In this document: positions 11,481 to 22,403 of the stretch, piece after piece
Position numbering within the stretch: the first letter of the stretch is position 1
Layout: the number at the start of each line of letters is the position of its first letter
Source of the DNA: Pseudovirgaria hyperparasitica
Lineage: Eukaryota > Ascomycota > Dothideomycetes > Acrospermales > Acrospermaceae
DNA: 64,000 nucleotides
Assembly: GCF_010093815.1 (NCBI RefSeq)
Contig: NW_022985566.1
Location: 14,884 to 78,883, forward strand
Direction of reading: 5' to 3'
Notes under the pieces: model-generated
Seen by the model: only the letters and a program-made list of their open reading frames with translations
Databases searched by the model: none
What the model was told of the DNA's origin: nothing
Position numbers and translations under genes: made by a program

Positions 11481-14400
11481 CAGCGCCAAACTATACTAAA
11501 AAACGTTAAATCACCATACTTTAGTATAATTCTCTATAATTCCGTAGCTTCCTTTACTAATCGCTACTTATATACTAATATTACTACTTTACTAATATTT
11601 ATTATAGGTTCCTAAGTATCTTCGTTAGAATTATATCCTTTCTAATAAATTTTATATAGCTATATACTATCTTCGGCGCATTACTAGCTAAGTATCTACT
11701 TAACTTTATAGATATCTATACCTTCTTACGTAACTACTTTATATAGTATCTATTTAGAACGATCTAGTAATAATAAGGTATAAAATAGCTCGAGAAGCGT
11801 AATATAGAATATATTATATATCTTTAATATAGGAGGGAGTTATAACTCGTACGCCTAGTTATTAATTACACGAGTAATCTTATATAGATCTATTATTATA
11901 TAGTTAAGCTTCTTCTTTAGTCTAATACTATAAATATTCTTACTATTTAGTAAAACTTTATCCCTAACATTAAAGATTATAGGTTTTCTACCCTTATTAT
12001 AGTACGATTTACTATAATTCATAGTATCTTATAGTAACTTTATAATGCTTCTTTATATTTAGAATAGTTCTATAGTAATTTCTATTACTTTAACGTTAGG
12101 TCGTTCTACTTTAAACTAAGTCCCTAAGAACTATATATTATAGTTCTAACCGAAGTTTACTTCGAACGGACTTACGTAGATTAACGTATATCGGCTATTA
12201 TTATACGCGAATTCCGCGATATAGACTAACCTTACCTAGTTATTCTACTTATAGTTATAATATATATATAAATACACCTCGACTATCTAATTCTACCGCT
12301 CTATCTACCTATCTATTTATAGATAGAATATAGTACTAAGTTTCTACTTAATTCCTAGTATATAGTAGAAATCCTTCTAAAATTTAGATATTATCTATAG
12401 ACCTCTATCTAAAACTATACCGTTTAGTATACTATAGAGCTAGACTATATTACGGAGTAGTATATCTATAAGATCCGGTGCTTAGATTATCTTTCTTATA
12501 GAGATATAGTATAATATCTTTATAAATCTATCTAGAACTACAAGTAAACTATTATAAATATACCTAGAATACTTACTTAGGGGTAGATCTATAATGAAAT
12601 CCATCGATAATTCCTTCCATGCCTCCTTTAGTATAGGTAATGGCCTTAATTTACTATATAGTAAGTATCTATATACTTTCGTATACTAGTAAACGTTATA
12701 CGTTTTTATATAGTCTTTTATATATTTATAAAGACCCGGCTAGTCGTATATCCTTCGGATTAAATCGACCGTCCTTATAATACCGAAGTGCCCTACTAAC
12801 GTGTAATCGTACTATTCCCTTAAAACATTAATTTATAAGCCGCCTTCTAGCACGTAGAGTCGGCCTTAGAAGTAGATCGCGTCTAATTATTGTTTCTACC
12901 TTAATAACCACGGTAGATCTATAGCGCTTCCTTTTATACTTATAACTTTCTTTACTAATATATCGGAATTCTAGGTAGATTTAATTAAGTCTTTAAGGGT
13001 TTTCTTAGTTTCTTAGACGTTTATTTAGATTACTTAATACCCGCTCTAATTCCCGCGGAGAATCGCCGAAAGTNNNNNNNNNNNNNNNNNNNNNNNNNNN
13101 NNNNNNNNNNNNNNNNNNNNNNNNNNNNNNNNNNNNNNNNNNNNNNNNNNNNNNNNNNNNNNNNNNNNNNNNNNNNNNNNNNNNNNNNNNNNNNNNNNNN
13201 NNNNNNNNNNNNNNNNNNNNNNNNNNNNNNNNNNNNNNNNNNNNNNNNNNNNNNNNNNNNNNNNNNNNNNNNNNNNNNNNNNNNNNNNNNNNNNNNNNNN
13301 NNNNNNNNNNNNNNNNNNNNNNNNNNNNNNNNNNNNNNATTTTATAGGAAAAGAAAGCGACCGGGTACTATTACACCTTATCTTTCGTATCTTTATATAG
13401 TTAACTAATAATTCTAGTAATTACGAATTCTAACGCGTTAGTTTCGATCTAAATATACTTCTTAGAATTAAAATATCTAAGAATCGGCGTGGTTATAAAG
13501 TAATTCTTTAATAATTAGAACGTATCTTACGCTTCCGGCGTTAACTATATCTCGACCGACTTAGCTTTACGCTATACTCGCCTATCTATAGGGATTTTAC
13601 CGCCATTCTCTATAAGTTTATTAAGCGGCGCCGTAATTCGTAAGAAGTCTATAATAAATTTACGATAATAGTTCACGAAACCTATAAATGTTCTAATTTA
13701 ATATATAGTAGTAGGTTCTAGCCATTCCATGATGGTCTTTACACGCTCTAGCTCTATTTTTAGGCCGCTATATATTATAATAAAGCTGAGAAACCTAACT
13801 TCTTATTAGTGAAACTTATATTTAGATAATTTTACGTAGAGTTTATACTACCTTAGACGATTTAGTACTAATTTCACGTGTTCTTTATAATTCTATATAC
13901 TATCGGAGTAAATTAGTATATTATTAAGATAAACTACGCAAATCACGTTAAGTAATCCTATAAGTATAGTATTAATATATTCTTAAAACGCTTCTAGTGC
14001 ATTTATTAGCCCGAATAGTATAATAGTATACTTAAAATAACTATATCTAGTCCGAAATACGGTTTTCTACTTATCTCCGCGATAAATTTAAAGCTAGTAA
14101 TATATATCTCGTAAATCTAGCTTCGTAAAGTACTTTACCTTTATTAATTAGTCTAAAGATTTACTAACTAGCGGTAATAGATGACGATTCTTCTTAGTTA
14201 CCGTATTTAGTATCTAATAGTCGACGTATAGATATAAACTTCCGTCTTTCTTCTTTACGAAGAGAATAGATACGCTAGCCGATAACATACTATAACGTAT
14301 CTAGCCTCTTTCGAGATATTCTTTAATATATTTATAAAGAACTTCGAGTTCTAGTCTCGAAAGTAGGTAAAGTAGACTATAAGGGATGTCTACTCCCTCT

Positions 14401-16664
14401 TTAAGCTCGATCTTTAGCTTATATAGCCTATAATTAGGAAGAAGTAACGCATCTCCTACCGAAAACACATCTATATACTACGAATATACGTCGGGTAGCG
14501 TGTCTTCGCCCTAATTATTACTATCGTCCTTATCTTTATTAATAATTAATAAGGACGTAAGATAGATTAGTAACGATTAGGTCTACACGGCGAGGTTCTA
14601 TACCTTCTTACTAATAGTTACGACTTACTAGTATAATTTACCACGGTATCATTAGAACGTTAATATCTCCTTCTAAAAATTAAGAATAGGATTTAGGCGT
14701 CTAAGCTAAGGTATCCCTAGAATTATATTCTATTAGCTAATATTAGCCACGATAAATTCATTAGACATCTACTATTTTATTATCTTCGAGTTATGAACTT
14801 CGTAATTTATTATAGCTTTATCTAAAGTTCTAACTTCATGTCTATTAACTACGATAGTTCGGCTAACTTTACTAAGATTATATAATAATCTATACTCCTT
14901 TATAAGAATTAACGAAATATAGTTATCTTCTATACTAGTATCTACGAGGGCCTATATAGTTTTATTACTATTTACTATAGGTAATAATACTTTTAGTAAT
15001 ATTAGGTCTTTACTCGCTAGAAGGCGCTACGGCTCCTTCTAAGTATATATAATTTAGCTAAGGACGCGGTTAGGTCTCGTGTACTAGCCTATTCTTTTTT
15101 CGGATTCTTATAGTTAGGCGAAATATATTCTATTTCTCTATACTTATAGTAACGAAGTATACTATAATCCTACTATTTTATAATAGGCGTTATATTTAAG
15201 TCTATACCTTATTCTTTTCCGTGTTAAGAAGCACCGCCTTAATTATTTTGGTATTCTCTTAACGCGTTTCTACCCCGATTTACGCTCTTCTAGCGCTAAT
15301 CGCGGTAAGGTTACTCTTAATCGAACGTATTTAATCGACCTCGTTTCTAACCCGTATAGGGTTCGTCGGTTTTACCTAGAGAGCCGCGTTCCTTAAGGAT
15401 ACGGTAGTATTTATTAGCTTTCTCCTCTAATTCGTATAGATAGTTAAAACTTAATAATACTATTTCTAGTCTTTCGCGGATTAACGGAAGTAGTACTTCG
15501 TAAAACTAGAATATATAAATATTTTCCTATAGTATAGGGATATTATCCTATAGGTTTTAGAGGTATTATAGTAGTTAAGTAGGTGTCTAGTTCGGTCGTT
15601 ATGCTACGCTTCTTAACTTAGATAGTACCTTTCTTTTACGTTCTCTATCCGTTCTAAGGGTGTTTAGTATAAATATAGCTAAATATTCCTAGGTTATCGT
15701 AGATAGTAACTATACTTCCTTCTATCTATCCTATTAATCGTAGAATTATAAGTCTAGATATTATTCTCCGAACGAAATGCGTTATACTTTAGTAGAAAAG
15801 AGTAGAGGGTTATTAAGGAAGTACTTTTCGTAGTCTCTCTTCTAGTCTTTCTACTCCTTTTAGTTCTTCTCTATAAATATAGTCGGGTCTTTAGATTTCA
15901 GTATACCTAGGGAAGGAGTAGAGTAAATCAGTAACAAAGCGGCCGGGTATATAGTAGATTATCATAACTCTAATAGTAGGTGAACTAATTCCGCCTAAAT
16001 TAGTATAGAAAGTCGTCTATCTACTATCGTTCGGCGTAGTTCTTTAAGAGACTCCTTAAGTTCTCGTCTCTTTGCGAGGAGTTTCGCGCGTTCTACCTAT
16101 TCTTTAAGGGTTTAAATCTCTCGAGCCTAATTCGCGACGTATTCCTAAAGTTTAGTAATGGTTTATTATAATACCTCGCGTGGCTCCGCCACGACTCGTT
16201 ATCCGGCTTTATATTATTAGAAGTTACTCGGCGTATCTACTATTTCTTCGTCTAAAAGCTCCGTGATTCGGTCTAATATTTCTACTTCTCGGTTAGAAAC
16301 GGCCGGGATTAATACCAATTATAGAGGATCCCTATTATTTAATATAGTATTACTTATCCCTATAGTGGATCGTATCGACCTTCTTGGTTCTAGTTAGACT
16401 ATCTTAACTATAGTACTATATAGGGAGTAATTCGAATGTAAGAATAGGGTTATTAGATAGTAGTATAGTTAGATAGAATAATAGGGTATATTCTATTATA
16501 GAACGAATTACTACTAAACCCTTTCGGTAGAAATCTAAGAGTATATATATAAAGGGACGCCGATCTATCTAGCACGTAACTATTTACCGCCCTTCACGTC
16601 ACCTCCTAACCCTGTTAGCTAAGGTACGTGTAGGTCGGGTCCTACCTAAGGCTAAGTCCTAATA
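11481..16664 (-). mobile_element. Ty3-type LTR retrotransposon, family A copy 2
   Basis: Minus-strand element running from integrase on the left to gag and the 5' LTR edge on the right. The integrase zinc-binding region is suggested near 12,780-12,850 (a LVGHF-like block), and the integrase core lies to its left. Reverse transcriptase lies at about 13,500-14,400, the protease end near 14,600-14,770 and the gag side at 14,780-16,500. The right end at 16,664 coincides with the end of copy 1. No left LTR was found, so the left side is probably truncated. An assembly gap interrupts it at 13,074-13,338. It is RIP-degraded with many breaks; the two copies differ mainly by transitions. Confidence 0.8.
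13074..13338. other. Assembly gap (265 N)
   Basis: A run of 265 N inside Ty3 family A copy 2. The 55 bases before it are identical to bases 1-55 of the window. The equivalent part of copy 1 (56-430) is 375 bp long, so the gap length is probably an estimate. Confidence 0.99.
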
Positions 16665-18000
16665 GTAGCGGTAGATTTCTAAACGTCTATCGATTAACTT
16701 ATCCGTAACTAAATAGTTAATACTCTAGAAGAACTAAGTCCTCTAGTAGTAATATAAGCTATTATTATAAGCGGCTAGTAAGAGTATAGAAAATATAAAA
16801 TTACTAGTGTCCGGTATATAATAGAAAACTTTTAAGCTAAATAGTAAGATACGGAAGCGATAGAGTTATAGATACCTAGTTTAATCTATATATAGTTTCG
16901 TAACCGGTAAATAGAGCGTTCTTAAGCTCTAGAGAGTTAAGTTTATAGTAATACGACGAGTCTATTCTACTTATACCGTGTACTAGAAGGAGAATATTTT
17001 ACTAGCCTATAATAAAGTAGTTAGTATAGGTAGTATAGTAAGGAGGAGGTCGCTTAAACTAGCGATTATTCTATTATTACTATATTAACTAAGATAGTCT
17101 AGTAAAGAGGACTTAGTATTCGAAGTATACGAACTAGTAGATACTAGCTTTTAGCTACTACTTTATTAAGATTATTAATAAGTTAAGTTATATTAGTTAT
17201 AAAGTATACTATTTTCTATATATATATCCGGTTGGTTGTATTTATATAAACGACCGGTTCGCAACTACCTACATTAATTATACATGGTGTATACTACTAC
17301 TATAGCTGTAATATTACTAGCCCTAATAAAAAGAAAGAATACTTATAAGATAATTCGCTTAAAGTCTTAATTCTATACTTACTTACTAAATAACCTTAAC
17401 GAATATACTCTAAATACTTATTAGACTTTACGAATACCGCTCTATAGATTAAGCTATACTTCTTATAAAACGAGTAAGGGAAGAGTATCTCGTTACCCTT
17501 ATAATTAATTAAGATAGATAAAGTAACTCTCTATTTCGCTAGATTAGACTTAGAAGACTTAACTAATTTTATAACCCTAGGTATAATAAAAGAAAAGGAA
17601 GAAGGGCTCCTTACTAAAGAAAGTTAGGATAACCCTCTACTTATAAGTAGCCGCGAAAGTACTTCGGGATGAAGTACCCTAGAAGAGGTATTATATAATA
17701 AATTACTAGCTAGAGCTATAGAAAGATACGTAGACTCTAGTATAAGTAGTATAAGGGATAGTATAATACGTAGAAGAGGGGCCTATAATATAATAGGTAG
17801 CCTTAGATAATAATCTAAGGCTAAGGTAGGCATCTATAGGGAGAGCTAATTATAGGTACTTAGAATAGGTATTCTAAGTAGTCTACTAGATAATTAGAAA
17901 TAGAATATTAGTATTCTAAGTAACGTACTAAATACTTAGAATAAGTATTCTAATTAGCGGACCTTAGTAGAACTATATAGACCCTTTAGACCTAATCTCT
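16665..18000. repeat. RIP-degraded sequence of unknown family, left of Ty3 family B
   Basis: CA/TG-depleted sequence unlike family A. From about 17,440 to 17,780 the plus strand looks like former coding sequence, with long stretches of plausible residues, but no family is recognised. A cluster of short palindromes follows at 17,799-17,953. Whether this belongs to the family B element or to another repeat cannot be decided here. Confidence 0.45.
17799..17953. repeat. Cluster of three short palindromes
   Basis: Inverted repeats with 10-bp arms lie at 17,799-17,822 (AGCCTTAGAT with its complement) and 17,857-17,880 (TACTTAGAAT with its complement), and one with 8-bp arms around 17,936-17,953 (TTAGAATA with its complement). 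All have 2-4-nt centres. Arms two and three share the TTAGAAT core. Confidence 0.7.
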
Positions 18001-19454
18001 AGAGATAGTTCTATAGTAATTAATTTAAACTTATACTAATATAATTACTACTTTACTCGCCTACTAGCTAGTTACTATTTATACTCTATTAATACTTACT
18101 ATAAACCTACTTATACTCCTCTAAGCCTTCTAAGTACCTTTACCTTTAGAAAAGCTAGGATACTCTATATAATAGACTACTTTAGAGATAAGCCGTATCC
18201 TTAGTAGAAAAGGTTTATTATAATAGATCTAAGAGTTCCTTTATTTTTCTAAAGTAGCGCCCCTCTAAGCGTAAACCTACTATAGTCTATCTTAAGGAAC
18301 GTCTTCTAATAAGGGTCCTAGTATACTATAACTAGGGCCTCTAAGAACTTCTTCTTTAGGGCCCGGAATAACTTTTCCTTATTATTTTTCTAGAAGAACG
18401 GGGTATTCTTACCGGTAAGTACTATAAGAGGTCTAGCTAGCTTAGAATAGTTTATAATAAATATCCGGTAGTAGTTATAGAACCTAAGAAACTATTATAC
18501 TTCCTTCTAGGTATTTAGCTTCTACTAGTCCTTTACTACTTCTAGCTTCTCTAGATTAGGGCCTATACCTTTTCTATTAGTATATATAATAAATCTAAGG
18601 TACTTAATCTTTTTATAAGTAAACTTACTTTTCCTAGAGTCTAGATAGAGGCCTCTATTCTAGAGCTTCTAAAGGATAATATATACTTTACTAAAGTAGT
18701 CTTTCTTTAACCTATTTAAGTAGATAATTATATTATCTATATAGACTAAAGCGAAGTTATCTAGCTATTCTTATAGTAAGGAGTTAATATACTATTAGAA
18801 GGTTACTAGAGTCTCTAATAACCTAAATAGATATACTATCTATTTAAACGACCCTAGCCGAGTTCTAAATACTATCTTATATTTATAGCTAGGGGCTATA
18901 TAGATCTAGTAGAAGGCGGTAATAACGTCTACCTTAGTTAACTATTTAGCGTCTATTAGATTTTAGAGGGTCTCTAGTATTAGTAGTAAGGGGTATTAGT
19001 CGGGCTTAGTAATAGTATTTAAGGCGTGGTAGTTATAATAGAACTAGAGTTCTCTACCGGGCTTTCTTATAAATAATATAGAAGCTACGGCTTCTAATAT
19101 AGTATACTAAATTAGCTCTTTTACTAGGAGGTCTCTTAGAAGTTTTACTAGTATAAGGAGCTCGTCCTTTACTATACTAAATAGTTACCCCTATAGTAAG
19201 TCTATTAGTATTCTATTAGCTTTCTTATATATCTTAATTTTATAATTAATATCTAGTCGGTACGGCGTAAGTTTATCTACTTCCCTTTTAGAAAATAGTA
19301 GAGCTATATTCTAGAGTTATAGGGGTAGTATCTTCCGTATCTATTCTAGTAATAGCTCTTTCTTCTTCTCTAGCGCCTTATAGATATTCTCTATAGATAC
19401 TACGTTTACTATAAGGGCCCCTTTAGAATTCTTATATTCTTTTATAGAGTCCGT

Positions 19455-19594
19455 TATAAGGAGGCGGGCTCTATACACTAACCAACTACACTAAAAGGAC
19501 CGAATCTTAAAGCTACTGCTTCAAGGGTGGAGCACACTACTTATATATAACTACTACACACATGTATAATTAACTAGTAGGCACGTGCCTAATA
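19455..19594. repeat. LTR, left, TRIM-like copy B
   Basis: A 140-bp direct repeat, starting TATAAGG and ending TAATA, preceded by TCCGT. Confidence 0.87.
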
Positions 19595-19916
19595 ATATCT
19601 CCCCTTTTTAAAGGCGCGTGCCCTTACGCGTCGTGGGCATCTACCTTATAAAAGATAAACTAAACTAGCTATAATAGGCCTAGTATACGCGCTAGCCATA
19701 CTAGGCCTAGCATAAACCATGTACATATAATTAATATTCGCAATACCGCCTCTAGTACTAGACACGCTAACTTACCGTAGTAACGTTACTACTATATTAT
19801 CCGTTATATATATAAAGTATATATAACGTAGCAAGCTAAACGGAATCATGCGAAATTTAATAATAGTTAACTAGACCGAGAGTTAAACCCGTGACCCCGT
19901 AGTAGCTTTAAGATTA

Positions 19917-20056
19917 TATAAGGAGGCGGGCTCTATACACTAACTAACTACACTAAAAGGACCGAATCTTGAAGCTACTACTTTAAGGGTGGAGTACACT
20001 ACTTATATATGACTACTACATACATGTATAATTAACTGGCAGGCACGTGCCTAACA
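19917..20056. repeat. LTR, right, TRIM-like copy B
   Basis: A 140-bp direct repeat, ending TAACA and followed by TCCGT. Confidence 0.87.
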
Positions 20057-22403
20057 TCCGTCTACTCTTTAGTAGTCTCTAGCTTATAGTAGTTAAGACC
20101 TTCGTCTACCTATTACTTTACTTAGCTATAGTAGTACCGTTACTTATTAGACGCGGTCTATACCTTATTATACGCTTTCTAAGGGTTTCTAAGGATAAGC
20201 GGGAAGGCTAAGTTAGATACTATATAAGCGTAGATATCTTATCTATAATTATCTATCTCTATATAAAACACGATAACTCTATAAATTTCGGAGTCGTTTA
20301 TAGTATCTATTACTCCCTTAATTATACGCTTTATATAATTTATATAGGGGAGTTCTAGACCTTCTATTAGATCTTCTTAAATTATAGTATAGTACTAGTA
20401 GCCTTTATTAATAAGTATAAAAGTTCTAATAGCTTTTTAGAGAACTATATCTATATCTATAAGGTTTCTATCTATTATACTTTAGAACTTAGTCTATCTA
20501 TCTACTAGTACGTTCTCTATTTTCTACTCTTAACTTTAAGAGAGAGTTATATATTTTCTAAGTACTTATTACTAGAATCTATAAGATTATCTTTAATCTC
20601 TAATAGAGGTATAATTTTAACTTAATTAATCTTTATAATTCTTTTAGAGGTTAAGAAGGGGTTAGTATATAGGTAGTCTTTAATCTAGTATTCTAATACC
20701 CTATAACGGAAGTAGAGCCCTTCTTTCTAGTATCTATCTCTTTCTACTTAGTTAATCTACTTTACCTTCGGTATCTTCTCTATCTTATAGTAGGATCTAG
20801 ATTCTTTCTTCTAGTCTCTACTTATATATATAGGGTCTATAATAGTATCTCTATTCTTATTCTATTTAGCTACGGTATAATACTTATATAACCTTATAGC
20901 TACCGTGCTTTTTATTATAGTAACTATATCCTTTTTCTACTTCTTATTAGCTGCCTTAAACTACTTAGTATCTTCTAAGTTTATTATCATTCTCTTAATC
21001 TCTTCTATAAAGCTATAGTAGTCTATAATCCTTAGCATAGAGACTATATATATATAAGCGGGATTTAAGAAGGTGTTTTAGAGATAGCTAATTTTTATAC
21101 TATCTTTCTAGTTATCTCCGCTAGTACTTAGTAGAAGCCTATTAAATTTAAGTTAGTATTTATACTAAGGTTAGCCGTTTATATATTTAAGTAATAAAAG
21201 CTTTTCTAAGGTCTTAGCCTTCTTATTACTATCTATAAATATATATTTAAGTTATATAAAGAAGGCTTTAGGGTCCTTACCTTTTATAGAGTCTCTCCTT
21301 TTCTAGAAGTATTATATTTAGTTTCTCTTATATACTAGTAGAGTATTATAGACGGCGTCCTAGTAGTAATCTAGAGATAGCTTTAGCTTAAGCGCGGATT
21401 ATACCTTATAGAAGCTATATAACTATAATAGATAGTCTTAGAAGGTAGCTACTTTACTATTCTATAAGAGCGGTTTCTAGTCCCTAGATTCTAATAGTTC
21501 CTAGTTAGTTTATAGGGTTAAGATTATCTTTTTAAGTAGAGACTTTAGTAGTTTATTTATAGTAGAGCTTAATTAATTCTAGAAGGCTTAGTTCCTTATA
21601 GTAAGAATCTCTTATTTAAGGGCTTACTAGTATTATAGTAGATTAAAGATTGCCTCTTTAGTACTTTATAACTCTATATTTAGACCTAGGTCTTAGCCCG
21701 GCTCGCCCCTAGCGTTACTCTATATATTATCTCTAAAGTCTATAGTAAAGTACTTAGAGAGTGAAATAGAATTAAACTTAATATTATAGAAATATAATAT
21801 ATATATAGATATAAGAGTATTTATAGAATATAGTAAGTTTAATAAGAGAGAAAGCCGGAGTCTACTTAGCTTCCTTAAGATATAGAATAGAGTATACTAT
21901 TAAAAAGGGGCTTACTAAGCTTCGTTAAGTAAGGAGAGAGTAGTAGTATAGGCGTAGTATACTAGCGTTAAGTATACCTAGGGTCTACCCTTAACATATT
22001 CTTACGTCTAGCTAGGTATATACCTCTATATTTAAAGGCGCTCTAGATAGATATAGAGGAGGTATTAGAGGTCTATAGTACTATATATTAGTTATACTAT
22101 CTCTTTAATACTATACTATATAGTTATAGATACTATATAAGCGTGGTATAGTAGTAATAGATAAAAATGTCGATTATACTAAATCGTGCGTGTTGGTGAC
22201 AGGGCGAACATCGGGCGCCAAGCTTTCCCATGCAACTATGGATATACGGATTAGCTGAAACAGACGCGTTTTTCCCGATACACGCGAACCATGTCCAAGC
22301 CCATGTTACTTTCCACCACGACCATGACTCTCTTGACTTCAGCCCGAATCTTTGCTTGACCAAGATCTCTGGATACGCTACTCTTCCTCGTTTGTAAGCA
22401 ACA

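Larger units (their letters stand above)
19455..20056. mobile_element. TRIM-like non-autonomous LTR element, copy B (602 bp)
   Basis: Second copy of the 602-bp element at 10,399-11,000, with 140-bp LTRs at 19,455-19,594 and 19,917-20,056 and a 322-bp interior. It is flanked by a perfect 5-bp duplication, TCCGT, at 19,450-19,454 and 20,057-20,061. It sits inside Ty3 family B, so it is younger than that insertion. It keeps more CA/TG than copy A, which suggests a weaker or later RIP history. The interior hairpin arm is at 19,675-19,686. It looks structurally whole and has no coding capacity. Confidence 0.88.
18001..22159 (-). mobile_element. Ty3-type LTR retrotransposon, family B, interrupted by TRIM copy B
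   Basis: A second, distinct Ty3-like element on the minus strand. Reverse transcriptase blocks are recognisable from right to left: a RKPG block near 19,030-19,085, a KVDVITAF-like block near 18,900-18,945 and the catalytic region (LVYID) near 18,725-18,755. RNase H probably lies to the left. The gag side would fill 20,060-21,750. The right edge, at about 22,159, reads TATTAC on the minus strand, compatible with an LTR start after RIP; ordinary sequence begins immediately beyond. TRIM copy B is inserted at 19,455. It is an old, RIP-degraded fossil with many breaks, and no left LTR is seen. Confidence 0.72.
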
